From Aeromonas lacus (GTDB taxonomy: Bacteria > Pseudomonadota > Gammaproteobacteria > Enterobacterales > Aeromonadaceae): 48,947 nucleotides of DNA. The position numbers and the translations under genes are program-made. The stretch spans positions 1 to 48,947 of the forward strand of contig NZ_JRGM01000035.1 in the NCBI RefSeq assembly GCF_000764665.1. The letters are read 5' to 3'. Positions 17,387-26,900 of the stretch are shown in pieces. Position 1 is the stretch's first letter. Every line of letters starts with the position of its first letter. The notes beneath the pieces are model-generated. The model made no database searches, was not told the origin of the DNA, and saw only the letters and a list, made by a program, of their open reading frames with translations.

Positions 17387-17845
17387 ATGAGTGACAAGAA
17401 CGCCTTTTATCGTACCCTCAACCGGCAAGCGCAGGCGCTGCTGGAAGGGGAGCCAGATCTGATCGCCAAACTCGCCAACCTCTCCGCCTTGCTCAATCAG
17501 GAGTTGACCGGTATCAACTGGGTCGGTTTTTATCTGTTGCAAGGGGATACCCTGGTGCTCGGCCCCTTTCAGGGCAAGCCGGCCTGTGTCCGGATCCCGG
17601 TTGGCCGTGGTGTCTGTGGTACGGCCGTTGCCCAAGGCAAGACCCAGTTGGTGGATGATGTGCACCAGTTCGAGGGACATATTGCCTGTGACGGTGCCAG
17701 CAACGCTGAAATTGTGATTCCGCTGCGCCGGGGTCACGAGATCATCGGGGTGCTGGATATCGACAGTCCGATTTTTAACCGTTTCGACCAGGAAGACCGG
17801 ATTGGTCTTGAAGAAACGGTGCAAATTTTGGAAAGCATGCTTTAA
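17387..17845 (+). CDS. msrC: Free methionine-(R)-sulfoxide reductase
   Basis: This GAF-domain enzyme (YebR/fRMsr family) reduces free methionine R-sulfoxide, a product of oxidation. The ATG at 17387 gives 152 aa. Three cysteines, C67 (PACVRIP), C77 (GVCGTA) and C101 (IACDGAS), have the same spacing (10 and 24) as the catalytic cysteines 84, 94 and 118 of E. coli YebR. The GAF signature VGRGVCGTAV and the closing IGVLDIDSP are present. yebR, proQ and prc are also neighbours in E. coli. Confidence 0.95.
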   Translation: MSDKNAFYRTLNRQAQALLEGEPDLIAKLANLSALLNQELTGINWVGFYLLQGDTLVLGPFQGKPACVRIPVGRGVCGTAVAQGKTQLVDDVHQFEGHIACDGASNAEIVIPLRRGHEIIGVLDIDSPIFNRFDQEDRIGLEETVQILESML

Positions 17846-17860
17846 GTCATTGCTAGATGG

Positions 17861-17889
17861 TTCGCAAAAGGCCCCAAGCTCTCTATAAT
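17861..17889 (+). promoter_or_regulatory. Predicted proQ promoter inside the msrC terminator
   Basis: TTCGCA (17861-17866) is followed after 17 bases by a perfect TATAAT (17884-17889). Transcription would start near 17896, leaving a leader of about 50 bases before proQ. The -10 box sits in the loop of the hairpin at 17867-17898. Confidence 0.55.
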
Positions 17890-17898
17890 GGGGCCTTT
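17867..17898 (+). terminator. Terminator of msrC
   Basis: A 10-bp perfect stem (AAAGGCCCCA with TGGGGCCTTT) and a 12-base loop lie 22 bases after the msrC stop. The T tail is short (TTTGTTG). Confidence 0.65.
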
Positions 17899-17946
17899 GT
17901 TGTGCTCGGGAAGTGCCCGTGCGTTTATTGAAAGCCAAGGTTATAC

Positions 17947-18585
17947 ATGGAAAACACTGAGAAGCTGAAGAACAGTAAAGAGATCGTTGCCTACCTGGTC
18001 GAGAAATTCCCGGCCTGCTTCGTTGCTGAAGGAGAGGCCAAGCCGCTCAAGATTGGCATCTTCCAGGATTTGGCCGAGCGTCTTGCTGACGATGCCAGAG
18101 TCTCCAAGACCATGCTGCGTTCCGCACTGCGTCAATACACCTCCAGCTGGCGCTATCTGCATGGGCTCAAAGCCGGTCAGGCTCGCGTTGATCTGGATGG
18201 TAACCCGGGCGAACTGCTGACCGAAGAGCACATCGAGCACGCCAAGCAGGCTCTGAAAGAGAGCAAAGAGCGCGTCTTTGCCAGCCGTCGCACCAATACC
18301 AAAGAGAAGGATGAAAAGGCCAAGAAGCCGCGTCGTCCTGCTCCCCGCAAAACCGAAAAAGCTGATGTAGCTGCCAAGCCGAAAGCGCAGGAGAAAGCAC
18401 CGGTCGCTGAAGCTCCGCTGGTAAAAGTGGATGCCGCTACGCTGAAAGTGGGTCAGGGTGTGCGCGTTGTTATGGGTAAATCCCCGGTTGCGGCCACCAT
18501 CAAGGAAGTGACCAAAGATGATGTACAGGTCCAACTGCAGACCGGCATGATGCTGCGGGTCAAATCAGAGCACTTGGTTCTCTAA
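17947..18585 (+). CDS. proQ: RNA chaperone ProQ
   Basis: ProQ is a FinO-domain RNA-binding protein that stabilises small RNAs and mRNA 3' ends. It is 212 aa. The N-terminal FinO/ProQ domain spans about residues 8-120, with the conserved FPACF and [17 protein letters not shown] segments. A Lys/Pro/Ala-rich linker (about 120-158) follows. The C-terminal Tudor-like domain starts near [14 protein letters not shown] and ends VKSEHLVL. prc starts eight bases after its stop, so the two are co-transcribed, as in E. coli. Confidence 0.96.
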   Translation: MENTEKLKNSKEIVAYLVEKFPACFVAEGEAKPLKIGIFQDLAERLADDARVSKTMLRSALRQYTSSWRYLHGLKAGQARVDLDGNPGELLTEEHIEHAKQALKESKERVFASRRTNTKEKDEKAKKPRRPAPRKTEKADVAAKPKAQEKAPVAEAPLVKVDAATLKVGQGVRVVMGKSPVAATIKEVTKDDVQVQLQTGMMLRVKSEHLVL

Positions 18586-18593
18586 GGAGACAA

Positions 18594-20609
18594 ATGTTGA
18601 AGCATGGCGTAATTCGTTTTTCCCTCGTTGCCTGTAGCCTGGCGTTTGTCGGGCTTGCACAGGCCATCGAGCCGGTGCTCAAGGAGAGTGATTTGCCTGT
18701 GTTGGCTCAAGAGAGCCAACATGCTACGGCCAGCAAGCGAATTACCAATCTGTTTACCCGCTCGCACTACAAACAGTTCAAGCTGGATGATGCCTTCTCC
18801 TCCGTGATCTTCGACAAGTATCTGGAGAACCTGGATTACAGCCGCAATCTGTTTTTGGCCTCTGATATCAGCCGTTTTGAAAAGTACCGTAACGGTTTTG
18901 ACACCGACCTTGAAAGAGGCCGTCTGGCGCCCGCCTACGAGATGTTCAACCTGAGTCAGCAGCGACGTTATGAGCGGTACGAATACGCCCTCAAACTGCT
19001 CGATACTCCTTTTGATTTCACCCAGAACGACAACTATGTGTTTGATCGGGAAGGGGCGGCTTGGCCAAAAGATGAGGCCGAACTCAATGAGTTGTGGCGT
19101 CAGCGGGTCAAGTTCGATGCCCTGAGCCTCAAGCTCAGCGGCAAGGAGTGGCCCGAGATCAAGGAGCTGCTTGGCAAGCGTTACAACAACGCCATCAAGC
19201 GGATGTCCCAGACCGAGAGCGAGGATGTGTTCCAGCTCTTCATGAACTCCTTCGCTCGTGCCATCGAACCGCACACCAGTTATCTCTCTCCGCGCAGTGC
19301 CGATCGTTTCAATACCGAGATGAACCTCTCGCTCGAGGGGATTGGTGCCGTGTTGCAGGCAGAGGATGATTTCACCGTCATTCGCTCGCTGGTTCCCGGC
19401 GGCCCGGCTGCCAAGTCCAACCGCCTCAAGCCCGATGACAAGATCACTGGGGTAGGGCAGGACGATGGCAAGATTGTCGATGTGATCGGCTGGCGTCTTG
19501 ATGACGTGGTCGAGCTCATCAAGGGGCCCAAGGGGAGCAAGGTCAAGCTGGAGATCCAGCGTGGCAAGGGGGCAACCGCCAAGACCGAGCTGATTGACCT
19601 GACTCGCGACAAGGTGCGCCTCGAAGATCGCGCTGCCAAGTCGAAGGTGATCACGGCTGAAGGCAAGAAGATCGGTGTCATCGAGATTCCGAGCTTCTAC
19701 GTCAATCTGCATGATGATGTGATCAAGGAGCTCTCTACCCTCAACAAGCAGAAGATCGACGGCCTGATCATCGATTTGCGCGGTAACGGTGGTGGTGCCC
19801 TGACCGAGGCGTCTGCCCTGAGCGGCCTCTTCTTCGGCAGTGGCCCGGTGGTTCAGATCCGTGATCACATGGGGCGTATCACGGTCAATGGTGACGATGA
19901 TGGCAACGTCTATTACGGCGGCCCCATGACTGTGCTGATCGATCGCTACAGCGCTTCGGCGTCCGAGATCTTCGCTGCAGCCATGCAGGATTACGGCCGG
20001 GCTCTGATCCTCGGTGAAAACTCGTTCGGCAAGGGGACGGTGCAGCAGCATCGCAGCCTCGCCAAGGTCTACGACTTCTACGAGCAGCCGCTGGGTCACG
20101 TGCAGTACACTATCGCCAAGTTCTACCGGATCAACGGTGGCAGTACCCAGAACAAGGGGGTTGCACCGGATATCAGCTTCCCGACACCGGTTGCACCGGA
20201 AGAGACGGGTGAGAGCCGCGAGTTCAATGCACTGCCTTGGGACAAGATCGCTTCGGCCAAGTATGACAAGCTCGGCAACTTTGCCAGCCTGCTGCCCAAG
20301 CTGAAGTCGGCCCACGATGCGCGCATCGCCAAGGATCCTGAGTTTGCCTACGTGATGCAGGACATTGCTGACTACAAGGAGGAGAAGGACAAGAAGTCAG
20401 TCTCCCTCAATGAAGCGGTACGTCTGGCAGAGCAGGCCAAGCAGGATGAGAAGGCGCTCAAGCGTACCAATGAGCGACTGGCTCGCCTTGGCAAGCCGCC
20501 GGTGAAGAGCCTGGATGAACTGCCTGCCGATTTTGAGGCCCCTGACGAATATCTGGTCGAAGCGGCCAATATTACGGCAGATCTGGCCAAAACCGGCAAA
20601 CGCAGCTGA
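18594..20609 (+). CDS. prc: Tail-specific carboxy-terminal protease Prc (Tsp)
   Basis: Prc is a periplasmic S41 protease that removes C-terminal tails from proteins and controls peptidoglycan hydrolases in E. coli. The 671-aa product has a signal peptide (residues 1-24, ending FVGLAQA). A helical N-terminal domain, a PDZ domain (about 240-325) and the protease core follow. The catalytic Ser-Lys dyad is S455 in RYSASASE and K480 in SFGKGTVQ; their spacing of 25 equals that of the E. coli enzyme. The C-terminal region is basic and helical. It follows proQ by eight bases, and a terminator lies 19 bases after the stop. Confidence 0.96.
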   Translation: MLKHGVIRFSLVACSLAFVGLAQAIEPVLKESDLPVLAQESQHATASKRITNLFTRSHYKQFKLDDAFSSVIFDKYLENLDYSRNLFLASDISRFEKYRNGFDTDLERGRLAPAYEMFNLSQQRRYERYEYALKLLDTPFDFTQNDNYVFDREGAAWPKDEAELNELWRQRVKFDALSLKLSGKEWPEIKELLGKRYNNAIKRMSQTESEDVFQLFMNSFARAIEPHTSYLSPRSADRFNTEMNLSLEGIGAVLQAEDDFTVIRSLVPGGPAAKSNRLKPDDKITGVGQDDGKIVDVIGWRLDDVVELIKGPKGSKVKLEIQRGKGATAKTELIDLTRDKVRLEDRAAKSKVITAEGKKIGVIEIPSFYVNLHDDVIKELSTLNKQKIDGLIIDLRGNGGGALTEASALSGLFFGSGPVVQIRDHMGRITVNGDDDGNVYYGGPMTVLIDRYSASASEIFAAAMQDYGRALILGENSFGKGTVQQHRSLAKVYDFYEQPLGHVQYTIAKFYRINGGSTQNKGVAPDISFPTPVAPEETGESREFNALPWDKIASAKYDKLGNFASLLPKLKSAHDARIAKDPEFAYVMQDIADYKEEKDKKSVSLNEAVRLAEQAKQDEKALKRTNERLARLGKPPVKSLDELPADFEAPDEYLVEAANITADLAKTGKRS

Positions 20610-20628
20610 TCTGACTGAGATAACGAGC

Positions 20629-20657
20629 AAGGGCGACTCCGGTCGCCCTTTCTTTTT
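20629..20657 (+). terminator. Terminator of proQ-prc
   Basis: AAGGGCGAC pairs with GTCGCCCTT over a four-base loop and is followed by a T-rich tail (TCTTTTTG). It lies 19 bases beyond the prc stop. Confidence 0.88.
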
Positions 20658-20761
20658 GTTTGGTTTGTTTGGCGTCTATGACTGAATGCAAATTGTTTGA
20701 CCCTGCCAGTTGGTTGTGACAGCCTCTTTCTCGCCTTTAACAAGCGTGGAAGCAGACAATA

Positions 20762-23386
20762 ATGAACGATCACTCCCAGGCCATGACGGCCAAATATCGT
20801 CAGGACTATCAGGCACCGCTCTACTGGATCGACACCATCGACCTCGATTTCCAGCTGCAGGAGCCACAGACCCGGGTTACCGCCATTACCCGCATCCGCC
20901 GCAACGGTGAGCACAATGCGCCGCTGGTGCTGGATGGTGAGCAGCTGACGCTAGAGAGCATCGCCATCGATGGCATCCCCTGCGAACACTACGAGCAGGG
21001 CGAGAGCACCCTGACCATCTTCAATCTGCCCGCTGAATGCGTGCTGACCATCGTCACCCTGCTGGATCCGGCCGCCAACACCGCGCTGGAAGGACTCTAC
21101 AAATCGGGTGATGCCTACTGTACCCAGTGTGAAGCGGAAGGGTTTCGCCGCATTACCTACTATCTGGATCGCCCCGATATTCTGGCGCGCTACAGCACCC
21201 GCATCACCGCCGACAAAGCCAAATATCCCTTCCTGCTCTCCAACGGCAACAAGGTAGATAGCGGCGATCTGGGCGACGGCCGCCATTTCGTGCAGTGGCA
21301 GGATCCATTCCCCAAGCCCAGCTACCTGTTTGCCCTGGTGGCCGGTGATTTCGATGTGGAACGCAACCACTATGTCACCAAGAGCGGTCGCAAGGTGGCT
21401 CTCGAGATCTTCGTCGACAAAGGCAATCTGGATCGCGCCGGTTTCGCCATGGAGAGCCTCATCAACTCCATGCGCTGGGACGAGCAGCGCTTTGGCCTCG
21501 AGTATGATCTCGACATCTACATGATCGTGGCGGTGGACTTCTTCAACATGGGCGCCATGGAGAACAAGGGGCTGAATATCTTCAACTCCCGTTTCGTACT
21601 GGCCAACCCGGCGACCGCTACCGACAACGACTACAACGATATCGAACGGGTGATCGGTCACGAATATTTCCATAACTGGACCGGCAATCGCGTTACCTGC
21701 CGTGACTGGTTCCAGCTCAGCCTGAAAGAGGGGTTGACGGTGTTCCGGGATCAGGAGTTCTCCTCCGATCTGGGTTCTCGTGGCGTCAACCGCATCGACA
21801 ACGTGCGCACCATGCGCGGGCCGCAGTTTGCCGAAGACGCGGGCCCTATGGCGCACCCCATCCGTCCGGATGTGGTGATCGAGATGAACAACTTCTACAC
21901 CCTGACCGTCTATGAGAAAGGGTCGGAAGTGATCCGCATGATGCACACCCTGCTGGGTGAGACCGCCTTCCAGGCGGGTATGCGCCTCTACTTCGAGCGT
22001 CACGATGGCTCGGCGGCCACCTGTGATGATTTCGTGCAGGCGATGGAGGATGCGTCCGGGGTCGATCTCGGCCGTTTCCGCCGCTGGTACAGCCAGTCCG
22101 GCACCCCGGAACTCACTGTGACCGACGAGTACGATGCCGCCAGCGGCGTTTACCGTCTGCACGTGAGCCAGCACACCCCGCCGACTCAGGATCAACCGCA
22201 AAAGCTGCCGCTGCACATTCCGCTCGATATCGAACTCTATGACGAGCAGGGTGCTGTTATTGCCCTGCAGTATCAGGGCAAGGCTATCGGCAACGTGCTC
22301 GACGTGCTGGAAGCAGAGCAGACTTTCGTGTTCGATCAGATGCCGGTCAAACCGGTACCCTCCCTGCTGCGGGACTTCTCCGCGCCGGTCAAACTGCATT
22401 TTGACTACAGCGATGAGGCGCTGGCCTTCCTGATGCGCCATGCCCGCAACGAATTTGCCCGCTGGGATGCGGCGCAGATGCTGATCAACAAGGCAGTTAT
22501 CGAAGGGGTGGCTCGGGTGCAGCACGGACAGGGGGTTGAGCTCTCCCAAACCCTGCTGGCAGCCTTTATCGCCATTCTGGAAGATGCCGAACTCGATCCG
22601 GCGCTCAAGGCGGAGATCCTGACCCTGCCGGGTGAGGCGACCCTGGCTGAACTGTTTGAGGTGGCGGATATCGATGCCATCCATCAGGTGCGCAACGAGA
22701 TCACCACCTCGCTGGCGCAAGCCTTTGGCGCCCAGCTGCAGGTGACCTACGAGAGCCTTCATCTGCCGGGTTATCAGGTGGTGCATGCCGATATGGCCAA
22801 ACGCGCGCTCAAGAGCGTGGTGCTCGGCTATCTGGCGGCCCTCGATGCCGGCAGTGCCGACCTGCTGGTGCGCCAGCAATATGCCGCCGCCGACAACATG
22901 ACCGACACTCTGGCGGCGTTGCAGGTGGCCAACAGCTATCTGTTGCCGTGCCGCTCCGAGCTGCTGGCCGATTTCGAAGGCAAGTGGGCCAAGGATGGTC
23001 TGGTGCTGGATAACTGGCTGCGTCTGGTGGGCAGCAAGCCGGCGGAAGATGTGCTGAGCGAGGTACAGCAGGCGATGGCTCACCCGACCTTCAGCATTCG
23101 CAACCCGAACCGTCTGCGTGCGCTGGTCGGCAGCTTTGCCATGAACAACCAGGTGCAGTTCCACGCCATCGATGGTCGCGGTTATCGCTTCCTGACCGAT
23201 CTGCTGATCGAGCTCAACGAGGTCAACCCGCAGGTGGCTTCCCGCCTCATCACCCCGCTGATCCAGTTCAAGCGGCTCGATGAGGGGCGCAAGGCGCTGA
23301 TCCGTGCCGAGCTGACCCGTCTGGCCAACCTAGAGGGGCTGGCGCGTGATCTGTTCGAAAAAGTGAGCAAGGCGCTGCAGCAGTAA
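20762..23386 (+). CDS. pepN: Aminopeptidase N
   Basis: This M1-family zinc aminopeptidase is the main broad-specificity aminopeptidase in the cytoplasm of related bacteria. It is 874 aa (870 in E. coli). The exopeptidase motif GAMEN is at 264-268 and the zinc site HEYFH at 300-304, with the third ligand Glu at 323 in LKEGLTVF. The C-terminal helical domain is intact. It is monocistronic between two terminators; in E. coli it also lies near pyrD. Confidence 0.97.
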   Translation: MNDHSQAMTAKYRQDYQAPLYWIDTIDLDFQLQEPQTRVTAITRIRRNGEHNAPLVLDGEQLTLESIAIDGIPCEHYEQGESTLTIFNLPAECVLTIVTLLDPAANTALEGLYKSGDAYCTQCEAEGFRRITYYLDRPDILARYSTRITADKAKYPFLLSNGNKVDSGDLGDGRHFVQWQDPFPKPSYLFALVAGDFDVERNHYVTKSGRKVALEIFVDKGNLDRAGFAMESLINSMRWDEQRFGLEYDLDIYMIVAVDFFNMGAMENKGLNIFNSRFVLANPATATDNDYNDIERVIGHEYFHNWTGNRVTCRDWFQLSLKEGLTVFRDQEFSSDLGSRGVNRIDNVRTMRGPQFAEDAGPMAHPIRPDVVIEMNNFYTLTVYEKGSEVIRMMHTLLGETAFQAGMRLYFERHDGSAATCDDFVQAMEDASGVDLGRFRRWYSQSGTPELTVTDEYDAASGVYRLHVSQHTPPTQDQPQKLPLHIPLDIELYDEQGAVIALQYQGKAIGNVLDVLEAEQTFVFDQMPVKPVPSLLRDFSAPVKLHFDYSDEALAFLMRHARNEFARWDAAQMLINKAVIEGVARVQHGQGVELSQTLLAAFIAILEDAELDPALKAEILTLPGEATLAELFEVADIDAIHQVRNEITTSLAQAFGAQLQVTYESLHLPGYQVVHADMAKRALKSVVLGYLAALDAGSADLLVRQQYAAADNMTDTLAALQVANSYLLPCRSELLADFEGKWAKDGLVLDNWLRLVGSKPAEDVLSEVQQAMAHPTFSIRNPNRLRALVGSFAMNNQVQFHAIDGRGYRFLTDLLIELNEVNPQVASRLITPLIQFKRLDEGRKALIRAELTRLANLEGLARDLFEKVSKALQQ

Positions 23387-23391
23387 CATTG

Positions 23392-23428
23392 ACGGGGCAG
23401 GGGAGTGTAATCCTTTGCCCCGTTTTTT
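23392..23428 (+). terminator. Terminator of pepN
   Basis: ACGGGGCA pairs with TGCCCCGT across a 16-base loop and is followed by T6. It begins five bases after the pepN stop. Confidence 0.8.
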
Positions 23429-23478
23429 GACTCTCTCTGCTTGCCAGCGGGGAAAAAGGGCAACTATCGGGAGTAAAC

Positions 23479-23700
23479 GTGAAGCAATTTACCTTTCGGC
23501 TGTCGCTGAGCAGTGATGAGGTGATGTTGATGTATCAGGGCCACGCCAGACGGCTGGTGGTGCGGAGTGAACAGGGGCTGACCATCGAGCTTGGCATCGA
23601 TAAAATCCGGCCTTTTGTCGCTATCAACGGGGTACATGGCTATTTTCGCCTCAAAACGCAGGACGATTATCGCTTTATCAGCCTCGAACGCATAAGTTAA
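23479..23700 (+). CDS. DUF2835 family small protein
   Basis: The 73-aa product is read from a GTG start; CGGGAG lies five bases upstream and no ATG fits. The pattern of a YQGHARRLVV segment, then GIDKIRPFVAINGVHGYF, then a final FISLERIS, fits DUF2835. This is a small cytoplasmic family of unknown function in gammaproteobacteria, compact and beta-rich by pattern. It sits alone between the pepN terminator and gdhB. Confidence 0.8.
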   Translation: MKQFTFRLSLSSDEVMLMYQGHARRLVVRSEQGLTIELGIDKIRPFVAINGVHGYFRLKTQDDYRFISLERIS

Positions 23701-23978
23701 CAAAAAACGAACTGTTTACCGACTGATTATCTGATTATGCTCACTATCTATCCGGAAAAGTGGCACAAAGGCAGTGGGAATTTCTGTTTTTTTGCCTGTT
23801 GGCAAAATATCTCACAGTTTAAGCCGTGATCTGCACCTTGTTTTTAACAGTCCGTTAGCATCTTCTCTCGCCTTCCTTGATCCAAGCCATTACACTTCGC
23901 AACAACTCTGCACCAGCGGGTAACCAGGGTGGTTGCCTCTGCGTCGGTGGTTAATGTCGTCCGATAAGGAATATAAAA
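23701..23978 (+). other. Intergenic space before gdhB
   Basis: About 280 bases without a gene. The first part is AT-rich and could hold the gdhB promoter, but I cannot assign -35 and -10 boxes with confidence. GGAAT lies near the gdhB start. No hairpin with a T tail is obvious. Confidence 0.4.
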
Positions 23979-26900
23979 ATGGCATTGAAAGACGCCCCTA
24001 CCTCAGTTCTGCTCGAAAACGTTCTCGGCCTGATCCATCAAAAACTGCCCAAGAAGAGTGCCTCTCTGGTCGAATGCTTCGTGGCCAAGTTTTACGGCAA
24101 CATGGCGAGCTCCGACATGCATGATCGCAACGACAGCGATCTCTACGGCGCGGCGCTTAGCCTCTGGAATGCCCTCAATCAGCGTAGCGGCACCGAACCC
24201 TATATCCGGGTCTACAACCCCGAGCTGACCCGCCATGGCTGGCAGTCCCCCCACACTATCGTCGAGGTGATCCTGCAGGATTCCCCCTTCCTGGTGGACT
24301 CCATCCGGATGGCGCTCAAGCGTCTCAATATCACCGCCCACATGATGCTGCACCAGCCGCTGCACCTGATCCGAGGCGCAGAGGGCAAGATCAGCGCCAT
24401 TCTGGATCTCGACAATACCGACGGGCAGACATCGGTCGAAACCGCCTTCCTCATCGAAATCGATCACCTTACCAGCGAAGCGCAGATGGAAGCGTTGGCA
24501 GCCGAGCTCAAATCTGTTTCTGGCGAAGTTGCTCTGGCGGTCGGCGACTGGCAGCCGATGCTGGCCAAGCTCAATGAAATTATCGATGAGCTGCCCAAGC
24601 GCAACCATCCGGTGAGCAAGGAGGAGGTCAACTCCTGCATCGCGTTTCTCAAATGGGTAGCGGCCCATAACTTCACCCTGATGGGCTATCGCCGCTACGA
24701 CGTCAAGGCGGTGGAGGGGGATCACGAGATCCTGCCGCAGGCGAACTCCAGCCTCGGTCTGATGAAAAACTCCATCAAGGATGAGGGACAGCGTCTTGGC
24801 AATATGCCGGCCAGCGCCCGTCACGCAGCGCTGAGTCAGGATCTGCTGATCCTCACCAAATCCAACAGCAAATCCCGTGTTCATCGCCCGGCTTATGTGG
24901 ATTACATCGGCATCAAGCGCTTCGACGAGCACGGCAAGGTAGTGGGGGAAGATCGCTTTATCGGTCTGTATGCCTCCTCCATCTACAACACCAGTGCGAC
25001 CCAGATCCCGCTCATCAGCCACCGTCTCGAGCGCATCATGGCCTCCTCCGGCCATGAGAAGGGCTCCCACGCCTACAAGGCGTTGCTGAACGTGCTGGAA
25101 ACCTATCCCCGTGACGAGCTGATCCAGGCCCGTGAAGAGGAGCTGCTGGCTACTGGCCTTGGCGTGCTGGAGATGCAGGAGCGGGACATGCTGCGCCTGT
25201 TCGTGCGCCGCGATGTCTATGGCCGCTTCTTCTCCTGCATGGTCTACGTCACCAAGGAGCGCTACAACACCGCGCTGCGGATCAAGACCCAGCAGATCCT
25301 GCAACAGTATTTCGGCAGCAGCGAAGAGGTGGAGTTCAACGTCTACTTCACCGAGGGAGTGCTGGCGCGGACTCACTACATAGTGCGGGTTAACAACAAC
25401 AACGTGGATGTGGATGTGAACGAAGTACAGAACAACCTGATTGAAGCGGCCCGCAGCTGGGATGACAGACTCGACTCCGTGCTGCTCTCCCACTATGGCG
25501 AAGCGCGCGGCAACGAACTGCGTCGTCGTTTCAGCACCGCTTTCCCCCGCGCTTACAAGGAAGATGTGCTGCCGGGCTCTGCCGTGGCCGACATCATGGC
25601 GCTGGACAATCTGAGTGAAGCCGAGCCACTCGGCATGTTGTTCTACCGCGCTCAAGAAGAGGAGAACGATCGCCGGGTACGCCTCAAGCTGTTCCACCGC
25701 ACCGAACCTATCCACCTCTCCGACGTGTTGCCGATGCTGGAGAACATGGGGCTGCGTGTCATTGGCGAGACCCCGTATCAGGTGCGTACTCCGGCGGGCG
25801 AACTGTTCTGGATCCTCGACTTCTCCATGCTGCTGCACAGCGATCAGCCGTTCGATCTGGAGCAGAGCCAGCAGCGATTCCAGGAAGCCTTCGCGGCCAT
25901 CTGGAACAAGCAGCTGGAAGATGATGGCTTCAACCGGCTGGTGCTGGGGGCCAACCTCACTGGCCGTCAGGTCTCGGTGCTGCGCGCCTATGCCAAATAC
26001 ATGCGCCAGACCGGCGTCTCCTTCAGCCAGTCCTATATCGAAGAGACCTTGACCCGCTATCCCGATATCGCCGGCCTGCTGTTTGGGCTTTTCGAGCAGC
26101 GTCTCAATCCGGCCATGACCCGCAATGCGGAAACCGAGGCCAGACTGCACGAGGAGCTTGCCGCCAAGCTGGATCAGGTTGCCAACCTCGATGACGACCG
26201 CATCATCCGCCGCTATGTGGAGATGATCGACGCCACCCTGCGCACCAACTACTACCAGAAGGACAAGGCGGGCAACATCAAGCCCTACATCTCCTTCAAG
26301 CTGGCGCCGTCCAGCATCACCGATATGCCGCTGCCGCTGCCCAAGTTCGAGATTTTTGTCTACTCGCCCCGAGTGGAAGGGGTACACCTGCGCTGGGGCA
26401 AGGTAGCCCGTGGCGGTCTGCGTTGGTCCGATCGCAAGGAGGACTTCCGTACCGAGGTACTGGGTCTGGTCAAAGCCCAGCAGGTGAAGAACACCGTCAT
26501 CGTGCCGGTGGGTGCCAAGGGTGGCTTCTATTGCAAGCAGATGCCAGCGGGAGCGCCCAGAGCCGTGATCCAGGAAGAGGGCAAGGCCTGCTATCGCCTG
26601 TTTATCCGCGGTCTGCTCGATGTGACCGACAACATCATCTCAGGCGAAGTGATCCCGCCCAAGGATGTAGTGCGCCACGACGAGGATGACTACTACCTGG
26701 TGGTGGCCGCCGACAAGGGGACGGCCACCTTCTCCGATATCGCCAACGAAATCAGCCTGGAGTATGGCCACTGGCTGGGCGATGCATTCGCCTCCGGTGG
26801 TTCGGTCGGTTATGACCACAAGAAGATGGGTATCACCGCCCGTGGCGCCTGGGAGTCGGTCAAGCGCCACTTCCGCGAGCTGGGTATCAACTGCCAGACC

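Noticed and set aside
18582..20315. A 577-codon minus-strand frame opposite prc
   Set aside because: Prc has intact catalytic residues and a signal peptide. The opposite frame is a codon-bias shadow without motifs.
24003..26387. A 794-codon minus-strand frame opposite gdhB
   Set aside because: It is a shadow of a fully conserved glutamate dehydrogenase, with no start signal or domain.
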